NCBI RefSeq assembly: GCF_004791025.1
Contig: NZ_SRUO01000028.1
Location: 1 to 32,344, forward strand
Source: Mesorhizobium sp. M4B.F.Ca.ET.203.01.1.1
GTDB lineage: Bacteria > Pseudomonadota > Alphaproteobacteria > Rhizobiales > Rhizobiaceae
Direction: 5' to 3'
Length of the DNA: 32,344 bases
Each line of letters begins with the position of its first letter. The stretch's first letter is position 1. Below the pieces are notes generated by a model. It had not been told where the DNA came from. It searched no databases and worked only from the letters and a program-made list of their open reading frames with translations. Position numbers and translations under genes: made by a program. Below are positions 1 to 7,907 of the stretch, piece after piece.

Positions 1-102
1 AAGGAGCCCAAGGTCGCTCTCGTCGCCGTGGCACGAAAGATCCTGACCATCCTCAGCGCGATGATCCAAAACAACGAACCTTGGAATCCAAACAGGTCCT
101 GA
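1..102 (+). CDS. IS110-family transposase, C-terminal end (partial)
   Basis: An open frame runs in from the left edge and stops with TGA at 100-102, giving 33 residues. The peptide contains KVALVAVARKILTILSAMIQ and then NEPW, which is the typical C-terminal tail of IS110/IS116/IS902-type transposases (transposase_20 region). These DEDD recombinases move an IS without terminal inverted repeats, and many are guided by a bridge RNA. Only the tail is visible, so whether the element is intact cannot be judged. The peptide differs from the IS110 tail at the right edge, so the two edges carry different elements. Confidence 0.85.
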   Translation, partial: KEPKVALVAVARKILTILSAMIQNNEPWNPNRS

Positions 103-145
103 CGAACACAGTTGCTCATCCGTCTCGGCGCCGCGCGCCCATTCA

Positions 146-168
146 CCTTCTCCCACAAGGGGAGAAGG
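146..168. repeat. CTTCTCCC-type intergenic palindrome
   Basis: Nine-base arms CCTTCTCCC (146-154) and GGGAGAAGG (160-168) surround a 5-base spacer. The arm sequence is the same as in the two palindromes at 32103-32130 and 32201-32227. It lies between the transposase stop and the uvrB stop codon, so it may also form a hairpin at the 3' end of the uvrB transcript. I recognise it as a dispersed rhizobial palindrome from memory. Confidence 0.75.
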
Positions 169-175
169 AGAGGCG

Positions 176-3100
176 CTACCGTCCCGGCCTACCCGTCTTG
201 CCCGGCCGACGCTTTTCGCGGCGGGCGTCGCCGGGATCCTCGTAGGAGCCGATGCCGGCGCGCTGGCGAACGATTGGTTTAGGGGAATCGTCGCGTTCCT
301 TCGCGCCCCCCTCTGTCCTGCCGGACATCTCCCCCACATGGGGGGAGATTGGCTTTGGTTTCGCCGGCACTTTTCCTTCGACCGGCTTTTCGGTCCGCCG
401 CACCGTCATCTCGTCGAGCGAGTTCTTCTTGAACAATGGTTTGGTGGGCTCGCCGGGGATGCCGAAGTCGGAACCGTGCGCCTCCTGCGCCGACTGCTTC
501 TTGAACAGCGAGCGCGACACGGCACCCGCGGGCGTCGGCATGTCGGTGCCAGGGCCCATGTCGTCGATCGACGGTTTGGCGAACAGTGGCTTCTTCACCG
601 GCACGGCGCCATCGGCGCCCATTTCGTCGAGTTGCGGCTTGCGGAAGAGGTTGGGCCGGGCAGCCTTGGCAGCCGCTTCGGCGGCGCGAGCTTCGTCGAG
701 CCTGCGGAAACGTTCCTGTTCCTCCGCGGTACGATGTTTCGCCACGCCCTTGTTGTGCTTGCCCTTTTCGCGGCCCGAGGCCGGGCTCTGGCTTTCGACT
801 TCGCGTGCCAGCGGGTCGTCGGAGATGGCAAGCTCCATCTCGCGCAGCCGCTTGATCTCGTCGCGGATGCGGGCCGCCTTCTCGAAATCGAGATTGGCGG
901 CGGCATCGCGCATCTGCTTGTCCAGCGCCTCGAGATGGGTCTTCAGATTGTTGCCCATCATCGCACCGGCATCGTCGGTGAACTGCGAGATGTCGGCGCG
1001 GACATGGTCCTTCTCGTAGACCGAATCGAGGATGTCGGCGATGCGCGACTTGACTGATTCCGGCGTGATGCCGTTGGCCGCGTTCCACTCCATCTGCTTC
1101 TCGCGGCGGCGGTTGGTTTCCGCCATGGCGCGTTCCATCGAGCCGGTGATCTGGTCGGCGTAGAGGATGACCTTGCCGTCGACGTTGCGGGCGGCGCGGC
1201 CAATGGTCTGGATCAGCGAGGTTTCGGAGCGCAAAAAACCTTCCTTGTCGGCGTCGAGAATGGCGACGAAGCCGCACTCGGGAATGTCGAGGCCCTCGCG
1301 CAGAAGGTTGATGCCGACCAGCACGTCGAAGGCGCCGAGGCGCAGATCGCGCAGGATCTCGATGCGCTCCAGCGTGTCGATGTCGGAGTGCATGTAGCGG
1401 ACCCGGATGCCGTTCTCATGCAGATATTCGGTGAGGTCCTCGGCCATGCGCTTGGTGAGCACGGTGACCAACGTGCGGTAGCCGGCCCTGGTCGTCTCGC
1501 GGATTTCGCCGACGACGTCGTCGACCTGGCTCTTGGCGGGACGCACCTCGACCGGGGGGTCGATAAGTCCGGTCGGACGGATGACCTGCTCGGCGAAGAC
1601 GCCGCCGGACTGCTCCAGTTCCCAGCCGCCGGGCGTCGCCGAAACCGCGACAGACAGAGGACGCATGGCGTCCCATTCCTCGAAGCGCAGCGGCCGGTTG
1701 TCCATGCAGGATGGCAAGCGGAAACCGTACTCGGCCAGCGTCGCCTTGCGGCGGAAGTCGCCGCGATACATGCCGCCGATCTGCGGCACGGTGACGTGGC
1801 TCTCGTCGATGAAGATCAGCGCATTGTCGGGCACATATTCGAACAGCGTCGGCGGCGGATCGCCCGGCTGGCGGCCGGTCAGGTAGCGCGAATAGTTCTC
1901 GATGCCGGCGCAGGAGCCGGTCGCCTCCAGCATCTCCAGGTCGAAGCGGGTGCGCTGCTCCAGCCGCTGCGCCTCCAGCAGACGGCCAGCCTTTTCAAGC
2001 TCTTGCAAGCGGTGCTTGAGCTCTTCCTTGATCGACTTGATGGCCTGATTCAAGGTCGGGCGCGGCGTCACGTAGTGCGAGTTGGCGTAGATCTTGACGC
2101 TTTTCAGCTCGCCGGTCTTCTGCCCGGTCAGCGGGTCGAACTCGGTGATCTGCTCGATCTCGTCGCCGAACATGGAGATGCGCCAGGCGCGGTCCTCGAG
2201 GTGGGCGGGGAAGATCTCGATCGTGTCACCGCGCACGCGAAAAGAGCCGCGGACGAAGTTGATGTCCTGGCGCTTGTATTGCTGGGCGACGAGATCGGCG
2301 AGCAGCGCGCGCTGGTCGAGCCGGTCGCCGATCTGCATCTGGAAGGTCATCGCCGTATAGGTCTCGACCGAGCCGATACCGTAGATGCAGGAGACCGAAG
2401 CGACGATGATGACGTCGTCGCGTTCCAGCAGCGAGCGCGTCGCCGAGTGGCGCATGCGGTCGATCTGCTCGTTGATCGAGGATTCTTTCTCGATATAGGT
2501 GTCGGTCCGGGGCACATAGGCCTCGGGCTGGTAGTAGTCGTAGTAGGAGACGAAATACTCGACGGCGTTTTCGGGGAAGAACTTCTTGAACTCGGCGTAG
2601 AGCTGCGCGGCCAGCGTCTTGTTCGGCGCCAGGATCAGGGCAGGGCGCTGCGTCTCCTCGATCACCTTGGCCATGGTGAAGGTCTTGCCTGAGCCGGTAA
2701 CGCCGAGCAGCACCTGGGTGCGATCGTTCTGATCGACGCCTTCGACCAGGTCCTTGATCGCCGTCGGCTGGTCGCCGGCCGGCTCGAAATCCGACACCAT
2801 CTTGATGGCGATGCCGCCTTCCGACTTTTCTGGGCGGGTAGGGCGGTGCGGCGTCCACAGCACGCCGTCCTTGTGCAGCGGATTGCCGGACTCGATCAGC
2901 GCCGACAGCGCGGCCACCGTGGCGGTGACGCCGCCGGACGAAATCGACTCGGCATCCTCCAGGCTGATGTCCAGGCCGGCGACCGGGTTGAGCCCCGCGG
3001 CCGTACGCTCCTTGGCTGACGCCGCGCCGCCCATCGAGGTGCCGCGCGCCGTGCGCCCGGGCGCGGACGAGCGTTCAGGGATCTTCTTGAGTGCTTTCGC

Positions 3101-3322
3101 CTTCGGCTGCTTCTCGGCTTCGCGCTCGATCTGGCCGGCCCAGTCGGCGATCGAGCCGGTCAGCGGCGCGCCGGCAAAGTCGGCCTGCGGCGCTTCGGCA
3201 AAGCCGCCGGGCTCGAGCGGTTCGGCGGCGTCGAGGAATTCAGTCAGCGGGCTGCGCCGCTTCGGCGCGCCACGGTCGTCCTGCGCCTGCGACGGCGTTT
3301 TCTTTTCGGGGAGTTTGGCCAT
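176..3322 (-). CDS. uvrB: UvrABC system protein B (excinuclease subunit), extended form
   Basis: UvrB is the damage-verifying helicase-like subunit of nucleotide excision repair. It is loaded by UvrA and recruits UvrC. From the ATG at 3322 the protein has 1048 residues, against about 670 in the usual family. The canonical core starts near residue 179. Visible motifs are Walker A GVTGSGKT (about 207-214), the beta-hairpin segment YYDYYQPEAYVPRTDTYIEK, the DEAD-type box FIDESH, motif VI QTIGRAARN, and a UVR (UvrC-binding) motif around 800-836. About 175 extra N-terminal and 212 extra C-terminal residues are low-complexity and charged. The C-terminal tail holds four LFxK-type repeats and a translated palindromic element. 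The frame stays open to an ATG at 3376, but the MAKLPEKK start at 3322 is more plausible; neither has a clear Shine-Dalgarno. No GAAC-N7-GAAC LexA box was seen upstream. Confidence 0.97.
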   Translation of the reverse strand: MAKLPEKKTPSQAQDDRGAPKRRSPLTEFLDAAEPLEPGGFAEAPQADFAGAPLTGSIADWAGQIEREAEKQPKAKALKKIPERSSAPGRTARGTSMGGAASAKERTAAGLNPVAGLDISLEDAESISSGGVTATVAALSALIESGNPLHKDGVLWTPHRPTRPEKSEGGIAIKMVSDFEPAGDQPTAIKDLVEGVDQNDRTQVLLGVTGSGKTFTMAKVIEETQRPALILAPNKTLAAQLYAEFKKFFPENAVEYFVSYYDYYQPEAYVPRTDTYIEKESSINEQIDRMRHSATRSLLERDDVIIVASVSCIYGIGSVETYTAMTFQMQIGDRLDQRALLADLVAQQYKRQDINFVRGSFRVRGDTIEIFPAHLEDRAWRISMFGDEIEQITEFDPLTGQKTGELKSVKIYANSHYVTPRPTLNQAIKSIKEELKHRLQELEKAGRLLEAQRLEQRTRFDLEMLEATGSCAGIENYSRYLTGRQPGDPPPTLFEYVPDNALIFIDESHVTVPQIGGMYRGDFRRKATLAEYGFRLPSCMDNRPLRFEEWDAMRPLSVAVSATPGGWELEQSGGVFAEQVIRPTGLIDPPVEVRPAKSQVDDVVGEIRETTRAGYRTLVTVLTKRMAEDLTEYLHENGIRVRYMHSDIDTLERIEILRDLRLGAFDVLVGINLLREGLDIPECGFVAILDADKEGFLRSETSLIQTIGRAARNVDGKVILYADQITGSMERAMAETNRRREKQMEWNAANGITPESVKSRIADILDSVYEKDHVRADISQFTDDAGAMMGNNLKTHLEALDKQMRDAAANLDFEKAARIRDEIKRLREMELAISDDPLAREVESQSPASGREKGKHNKGVAKHRTAEEQERFRRLDEARAAEAAAKAARPNLFRKPQLDEMGADGAVPVKKPLFAKPSIDDMGPGTDMPTPAGAVSRSLFKKQSAQEAHGSDFGIPGEPTKPLFKKNSLDEMTVRRTEKPVEGKVPAKPKPISPHVGEMSGRTEGGAKERDDSPKPIVRQRAGIGSYEDPGDARREKRRPGKTGRPGR
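290..350. repeat. Palindromic repeat element inside the uvrB reading frame
   Basis: ATCTCCCCC (327-335) and GGGGGAGAT (341-349) form a 9-base-arm palindrome around a 5-base spacer. The flanking bases (about 290-326) belong to a block that I recall as a dispersed Mesorhizobium intergenic repeat. Here it is read in frame near the C-terminus of UvrB as PISPHVGEMSGRTEGG. Its left boundary is approximate. Confidence 0.6.
407..655 (-). repeat. Four imperfect LFxK...DEMG protein repeats in the UvrB tail
   Basis: The UvrB C-terminal extension repeats a short motif four times: PNLFRKPQLDEMG, KPLFAKPSIDDMG, RSLFKKQSAQEAHG and KPLFKKNSLDEM, at about residues 890-972, spaced 21-26 residues apart. They look like repeated short linear motifs in a disordered tail. 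Their function is unknown. Confidence 0.75.
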
Positions 3323-3379
3323 GGCCCGAATATGGGAGGACTCGCCCGAAATGGAAAGAGCGGAGTGTCGGGGCACGCA

Positions 3380-3426
3380 CCCGCCACCGATGCTGCTGAC
3401 AGCAGGCTGTCAGGAGCGGTGGCGGG
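3380..3426. other. Two-tier hairpin between uvrB and the upstream gene
   Basis: Outer 10-base arms CCCGCCACCG (3380-3389) and CGGTGGCGGG (3417-3426) enclose a second stem CTGACAG (3396-3402) / CTGTCAG (3407-3413). It lies just downstream of the minus-strand gene ending at 3436 and upstream of uvrB. It has no T-run on either side, so it is not a classical intrinsic terminator, but it could be a transcript-end or processing hairpin. Confidence 0.6.
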
Positions 3427-3435
3427 CCTGTGTCC

Positions 3436-4686
3436 TCAATTGAACCACAGCGCGAAGGTCAGGAAGCCGGCGCCGCCGAACTCGCGCTGGATCTGGTCGA
3501 AGTCGTCGCCGGTCAGGATCCTGCCACTCTCGAAATAGGGCGCGATGGCTGGGCCGGTGATCGACAGCACCAGATCGAACGTCTTCGGCTCGTCGAAGAA
3601 GCGCTTCATGTTGATGCCCTTGCCGGCGACGCGGAAATGCGGCAGCAGCACGCGCCCCTCAAGCAGGTCCTCGGCCATGTCGAGCGTGGCAAGCCAGGCC
3701 GTGACCTGTTCCTCGCCGACTTCGAGGCCGGTGAGCGGGTTGGGGCCTTTCTGCTTTGGACCGGGCAGCCATTCGCGGTCGTTGTCGGTCTCGGCGCGGA
3801 TCGCCTTCCAGTCCTCGCGCGACAGCCGGATCATCTCCAGCAGATGGCGGCGCGCGGCCTGCCGGCGTTCCGGCTCGACCACCGGCCAGTTGACCAGATG
3901 CACCAGCGAGATGAAGTCGGCGAAGCGCCATTCGGAAGCGAAGATCGAGCCGCTCATGCCGCCGTCCGGCGGCACCAGCACGTCCTGCAGCGGCAGTTTG
4001 GCGCGCGGGAACAGCATGTGGAACGAGCCGTCGAACATGGTCTTGAAATCATGCGCCAGCCAGAAGTCGGCCTGCGCCATCAGGAACTCGGCATAGCCCT
4101 GCAGCCAGTAGCCGTCGGCGCGATCGAAGCGGAAGGTCAGTGACGGCGCCGGCCCGTCCGGCGCGCCGCCGCGCGACAGCGCGGCCATGATCGACGCGGC
4201 GCTCTCGTCCCGGGCGATGTTGCCGTCCTCGTTGAGGTCGATGCCGAGACGGGTGAGGTCGATGACCATGCCGATATCGGCATCGGCCGGCACGGAGCCC
4301 AGCGTGGCGGCGGATTTCTGCAGCCGGTCGCGGAAGGCGACCAGGATGGCGCGGAATTCCTCGTAGGTGAGCGGCTCGGGATTGGGGTTGTCCGGCACCG
4401 GCAACCGCATCAAGGGCAGCATGAAGGATTGCGGGCTTTCGAAACCGTGGCGATGCAGGCCGCCGGCTAGGATCTCCAGCGCGGTGAAGAATTCGCCGGC
4501 GCCGGCGGCGTATGCCGATGCCGGATCGCTGGGCGCGGCTGCCTCAAGCGCGGCGAGCGCGCTGTTGCGCTCGGTGACGGTCTTGGCCTCGAACAGCGGA
4601 GCGGGATCGGGGGCAGCGGCGCAAGGAGAAGCAAGCGGCAGGAGCAGAATGAGCGCAGATGCGACAAGGCTCGGCAATCGGGTCAT
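3436..4686 (-). CDS. Secreted hypothetical protein with EF-hand-like loop
   Basis: The product is 416 residues from an ATG preceded by GGGAGGA at good spacing (on the minus strand), which decides the start. The N-terminus MTRLPSLVASALILLLPLAS followed by PCAAA is a clear Sec signal peptide. A stretch IDLNEDGNIARDE near residues 143-155 matches the D-x-N-x-D-G-x-I-x-x-x-E spacing of an EF-hand calcium loop. The rest is alpha-helical in appearance, with no enzyme motif I recognise. I infer a periplasmic or secreted, possibly calcium-binding protein. It is divergent from the CapA-like gene and on the same strand as uvrB, separated from it by a large hairpin. I do not recognise the family. Confidence 0.85.
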   Translation of the reverse strand: MTRLPSLVASALILLLPLASPCAAAPDPAPLFEAKTVTERNSALAALEAAAPSDPASAYAAGAGEFFTALEILAGGLHRHGFESPQSFMLPLMRLPVPDNPNPEPLTYEEFRAILVAFRDRLQKSAATLGSVPADADIGMVIDLTRLGIDLNEDGNIARDESAASIMAALSRGGAPDGPAPSLTFRFDRADGYWLQGYAEFLMAQADFWLAHDFKTMFDGSFHMLFPRAKLPLQDVLVPPDGGMSGSIFASEWRFADFISLVHLVNWPVVEPERRQAARRHLLEMIRLSREDWKAIRAETDNDREWLPGPKQKGPNPLTGLEVGEEQVTAWLATLDMAEDLLEGRVLLPHFRVAGKGINMKRFFDEPKTFDLVLSITGPAIAPYFESGRILTGDDFDQIQREFGGAGFLTFALWFN

Positions 4687-4802
4687 TTCGGATCCTCCCG
4701 TCGGGTCTTCCATCGGCGAGAATACACAGATTTGCGGCGCTTCGTCTGCTGCTTCCTCCTGCCGGGCAGACGGTCTACACAGGGCAAACGAATGGGCATT
4801 GC

Positions 4803-5849
4803 GTGTCGAACTATCCGCTCTCCTACAAACTGTCCTGGCTGCCGCGCTTCCTGCGGCCGTCGCTCGGCGGCGAGGCGCGAGGCTTTGCGCCGCCGGCCGC
4901 GACGCTGATCGAGCCGCCGCCGGCGCGGAAGGTGCGGCTGGCCGTCCTCGGCGACATCTCGGCGGTCGCCAACCGCAGTGCGCCGGAGTGCGATCCGGCC
5001 CTCGCGGCGCTGCTCGCCTCCGCCGACCTGGTGGTCGGCAATTGCGAAAGTCCCGTCGTCGAGCGGCCGAGCGCCGTGGTCGGCACAAGGCTCGGCACGC
5101 ATCATGCGATGACGGAGCGCTTCCTTGCCGACACCCTGGCGGCGGTCGGCATTGCGCGCGAGAAACTCGTCCTGTCTCTGGCCAACAACCACATGCTCGA
5201 CCAGGGCGTCGCGGGTTTCGAGGAGACCGTCCGGACGCTGAAGCGGCTTGGTGTCCGCAGCATCGGCACTGCCGCGAAGGCGCCGATCGAGCGGTTCGCG
5301 GTGGGACCGCTGACCATAGGCCTCTTCGCTTTCACGCAGTGGCGCAATGCCGACGCCGCACCGTTCGCGAGCCGCGTGTCGATGCGAAGCGATCCGGGGC
5401 CGCGCGACGCGGCCAGGGACGTCGACCTCGTCTGCGCCGTGCCGCATTGGGGCTGGGAGTTCCGGCACTTTCCAAGACCGGAGACACGGTCGCTGGCCGA
5501 GCAACTGGCCGGGCAGGGCGTCGGGCTGATCGCCGGGCATCATGCCCATGTCGTGCAGCCGATGGAGCGGATCGGTAAGACGCTTGTCGCCTACGGGCTC
5601 GGCGATTTTCTCGGCACGGCCTTTGCCCGCCAGCCATGGCCGGGCCGCATCGGCTCCATCCTCGTCGTCGATGTCGGCGCCGACCTCGGCGCGCGCGGCG
5701 CCATAGCGGGCTACCGGCTGCATCCCTTCATGCGGCAGCGCGTCCGCGGCCATGAGCGGCTGGTCCCTGTCGAAGCGCTCAAGGGCCGACTGCGCGGCAA
5801 GGTCGAGGGCCGGCTGAAGGCGATCTTCAGCGAGCCGGCCGAGGCCTGA
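4803..5849 (+). CDS. CapA/PgsA-like metallophosphoesterase-fold protein
   Basis: The 348-residue product has the order of motifs of the CapA (poly-gamma-glutamate synthesis, PGA_cap) family: VLGDISAV near residue 50, VGNCESPV, the signature LANNHMLDQG, PHWGWEF, GHHAHVVQP and YGLGDFLG. These Asp/Asn/His residues form the dinuclear metal site of the calcineurin-like fold. I chose GTG 4803 because the frame extension upstream (to 4659) would run into the divergent gene; the ribosome site there is weak. No signal peptide or membrane anchor is visible, unlike Bacillus CapA. A true polyglutamate role is therefore uncertain, since capB and capC partners are absent. It is followed closely by a DUF3137 membrane protein and may form an operon with it. 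Confidence 0.85.
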   Translation: MSNYPLSYKLSWLPRFLRPSLGGEARGFAPPAATLIEPPPARKVRLAVLGDISAVANRSAPECDPALAALLASADLVVGNCESPVVERPSAVVGTRLGTHHAMTERFLADTLAAVGIAREKLVLSLANNHMLDQGVAGFEETVRTLKRLGVRSIGTAAKAPIERFAVGPLTIGLFAFTQWRNADAAPFASRVSMRSDPGPRDAARDVDLVCAVPHWGWEFRHFPRPETRSLAEQLAGQGVGLIAGHHAHVVQPMERIGKTLVAYGLGDFLGTAFARQPWPGRIGSILVVDVGADLGARGAIAGYRLHPFMRQRVRGHERLVPVEALKGRLRGKVEGRLKAIFSEPAEA

Positions 5850-5913
5850 CGACTTTTACGCAAAAGCCGCTATCATGGCCGCACGAGGCACAGTCTCTGC
5901 GGCGGGGGTGGCG

Positions 5914-6885
5914 ATGGAAGCGGCGGATTTCATGCCGAGCGAGGCGGTGATCGCCGGCATCAGGAAAGACATCGAGGCCTATGAGGCGAAGCGGGCTTCA
6001 ACCTACGGGCAGGTCCGCTGGCGGGTGCCGCTGTTCGTCGGCCTGGTGCTGGTGTTCGTGGCGCTTGTCGCCTGGCTGTTCAACGCGGCCGCCGACCCCA
6101 ACGAGCAATGGTTCTCGACCCCGCACGTCTTCCTCTATGTCGGCGGCTTCGGGGCGGCGGTGCTGCTTTATTTCCAGGCGGTGAGACCGGCGACCAGGCT
6201 GCAGCAATCGTTCCGCGATACGGTTCTGCCGATGATCTTCGGCTTCGTCCGCGATGTGCGCTACCAGCATGGCGTGCGGCCGAATTCCTTCGACCGGCTG
6301 CCGCGCGAGACGATCGGGGCGTTCAACCGGCAGAGCTTCGACGACATCATATCTGGCCGCTACGAGGATTTCCCTTTCGAGCTTTACGAGGCGAAGCTGA
6401 CGGAGGGCTCCGGCAAGAGCCAGCAGACGGTCTTCAAGGGCGTCATCGTCGCCTTCGAGACCATCGAGCCGTTCCCAGGCATGCTGGTTGCGGCGCGCAA
6501 GGCCGGCAAGGTGGTCGGCTTCTTCCGCGGCATGTTCTCCAGCAAGCTGCAGGAACTGGCCTGCGGCGTGCCGGAACTCGACGCCAGCTACGAGTTCCGC
6601 ACCGACAATGTCGACGCGGCGAGGCCGCTGGTCACCGGACGCCTGGCCAGCGCGCTGACCTGGCTCGGCGAGACATGGCCATATGACCAGGCCCGCATCG
6701 CGCTCAACGGCAGCGACGGCTTCCTGCTCATGCCGCGCAGCAAGAATTTCTTCGAGCTGCCGGACATCTCCGTGCCGATCGACTACCAGACCCATATCGC
6801 GCCGATGATCGCCGATCTCGGCGCCATGCTGGCGACGGCGGCGCTGGTGCGCAAGATCGGCGCCGCGGACGACGCGGCCGGCTAA
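5914..6885 (+). CDS. DUF3137 membrane protein
   Basis: The product is 323 residues from ATG 5914, which has a purine-rich GCGGGGGTGG just upstream. An in-frame ATG at 5875 would add 13 residues. Two hydrophobic segments follow a charged N-terminal helix: VPLFVGLVLVFVALVAWLF and VFLYVGGFGAAVLLYF. The soluble C-terminal half (FKGVIVAFE, FRTDNVDAARPLVTG, LNGSDGFLLMP) matches what I know of DUF3137 proteins, which have no assigned function. The layout suggests a membrane-anchored protein with a large cytoplasmic domain. It lies 64 bases after the CapA-like gene on the same strand. Confidence 0.85.
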   Translation: MEAADFMPSEAVIAGIRKDIEAYEAKRASTYGQVRWRVPLFVGLVLVFVALVAWLFNAAADPNEQWFSTPHVFLYVGGFGAAVLLYFQAVRPATRLQQSFRDTVLPMIFGFVRDVRYQHGVRPNSFDRLPRETIGAFNRQSFDDIISGRYEDFPFELYEAKLTEGSGKSQQTVFKGVIVAFETIEPFPGMLVAARKAGKVVGFFRGMFSSKLQELACGVPELDASYEFRTDNVDAARPLVTGRLASALTWLGETWPYDQARIALNGSDGFLLMPRSKNFFELPDISVPIDYQTHIAPMIADLGAMLATAALVRKIGAADDAAG

Positions 6886-6918
6886 AGCGCGTCGTGCTGG
6901 AAACGGATCCAGGCGACG

Positions 6919-6986
6919 CGGTTTAGATCTTTGTTTTTATGCATGTCGTTTTCGCAAAACCGCTGCACACTTTTGCGCGACATGCA
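6919..6986. repeat. Rhizobial intergenic hairpin repeat
   Basis: TGCATGTCG (6940-6948) pairs with CGACATGCA (6978-6986), and inside it CGCAAAA (6953-6959) pairs with TTTTGCG (6971-6977). The preceding TTTAGATCTTTGTTTTTA belongs to the same unit. I recall very similar sequences between many genes in Mesorhizobium. It lies between two convergent genes and could end both transcripts. Confidence 0.75.
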
Positions 6987-6993
6987 TTGGCTC

Positions 6994-7476
6994 TCAGCAG
7001 TCGAAGCCGTAATTGCTGCGCAAATCATCCGCATCCTGCTCGGACATCTTCTTCAGCATCACGCAGACGGTGTAGCTGCCGACCTGATGGCCATCCCTGG
7101 TGTAGCCCCAGTCGGAAATGTCGTCGCGGGAGAATTCGATATACTGGCCGTAGACGACATTTTGGACGATCTCGGGCTCGTTGGCCAAAATGCCGGCAAA
7201 GCCGGTGGTGGTGCGCTTGAAGGGGATGACCCAGAAATGCTCCGTCGCATCGCCATCGACGATCATCACCTTCAGTTTGAATTTGTCGGTTCCTGGCGGC
7301 GGGGCCTCGGACAAGGCCAGGAAGTCATCCAGGCTGGCTCGAGCCTGTTCTATCGCCGCCGTCATCTCCGGATCGTCCGACCGCACCGTGACGGTCTTGT
7401 CGTCGCCTTGCGCCTGAACATGCGCGGGCGCAAGCGCCAGCATCAGGGACAGCACCGTGCGGGCTAAGACCTTCAT
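6994..7476 (-). CDS. Secreted DUF2314 domain protein
   Basis: The product is 160 residues with a Sec signal peptide (MKVLARTVLSLMLALAPAHV then QAQ). The mature part carries the DUF2314 signature: EHFWV, GFAGILANEP, the Gly-Gln pair before YIEF, ISDWGYTRDG and GSYTVCVML. DUF2314 (YegJ-like) proteins have no established function. Only one cysteine pair is possible in the mature chain (CVMLKK and the C-terminal DC), perhaps a disulfide. It follows the SemiSWEET gene on the same strand after 51 bases, so the two may be cotranscribed. Confidence 0.88.
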   Translation of the reverse strand: MKVLARTVLSLMLALAPAHVQAQGDDKTVTVRSDDPEMTAAIEQARASLDDFLALSEAPPPGTDKFKLKVMIVDGDATEHFWVIPFKRTTTGFAGILANEPEIVQNVVYGQYIEFSRDDISDWGYTRDGHQVGSYTVCVMLKKMSEQDADDLRSNYGFDC

Positions 7477-7527
7477 GCAACGACCCCTCCACCCCGGCCG
7501 GCATCATCGTGCATCAAGTGCCGGTTT

Positions 7528-7809
7528 TCAACCGAAGCGCAGCTTCATGCCGAGGATGGCGATCACGAACAGGAAGGTGACGCCATTGGCGAGGATGACC
7601 GGCCAGGAGCCGATCAGCAGGCCGTAAAGGGTCCACAAGAAGACGCCGGTGGCGATGGAGCCGGTGGCGAACAGCGAGATGTCGCCGGCGCGGCGTTCGC
7701 GCGCGACCTTGGCGACCTGCGGGATCCAGCCAAGCGTGGTGATGAGGGCGGCAAACGCGCCGATGATTTCGATTGCGGGATGCAAGGGCGGGAACTTTCG
7801 AGCAAGCAC
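7528..7809 (-). CDS. SemiSWEET-type sugar transporter (PQ-loop)
   Basis: The 93-residue product has three transmembrane segments and the PQ-loop signature LGWIPQVAKVARERRAGDIS in the first. Next come GVFLWTLYGLLIGSWPVILAN and a third segment, VTFLFVIAILG. This is the length and layout of bacterial SemiSWEETs, which dimerise to move sugars such as sucrose or glucose down their gradient. The frame begins with GTG; the ribosome site is weak. Substrate cannot be told from sequence. Confidence 0.88.
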   Translation of the reverse strand: MLARKFPPLHPAIEIIGAFAALITTLGWIPQVAKVARERRAGDISLFATGSIATGVFLWTLYGLLIGSWPVILANGVTFLFVIAILGMKLRFG

Positions 7810-7883
7810 CTGATGTGCGGTGCGTCCTATGGCAGATCGACCGAGTCCTGGGAAGCGGGCAGCGCCGCTGGACCAATCAAACT

Positions 7884-7901
7884 AAGCGGGTCGCCCCGCT
7901 T
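7884..7901 (-). terminator. Probable terminator hairpin after gene 7908-8420
   Basis: Seven-base arms AAGCGGG and CCCGCTT close on a GCGA tetraloop on the minus strand, 6 bases after the TAA stop at 7908. A modest T-containing tail (TTAGTTTGATT) follows. Confidence 0.5.
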
Positions 7902-7907
7902 TGTTGC

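Noticed and set aside
1388..2692. 434-codon plus-strand frame opposite uvrB, and similar long antisense frames elsewhere
   Set aside because: They mirror strong genes in high-GC DNA, contain no recognisable domains and disagree with the clear protein families on the other strand.
3323..3376. Extra 18 codons at the uvrB N-terminus
   Set aside because: The MAKLPEKK start looks more like a normal gene start; the extra codons are non-family sequence leading into a hairpin.
176..3436. SOS (LexA) box for uvrB
   Set aside because: No GAAC-N7-GAAC or GTTC-N7-GTTC was seen in the upstream region.
4803..6885. A poly-gamma-glutamate capsule operon
   Set aside because: Only the CapA-like protein is present; no CapB/CapC ligase genes are adjacent.
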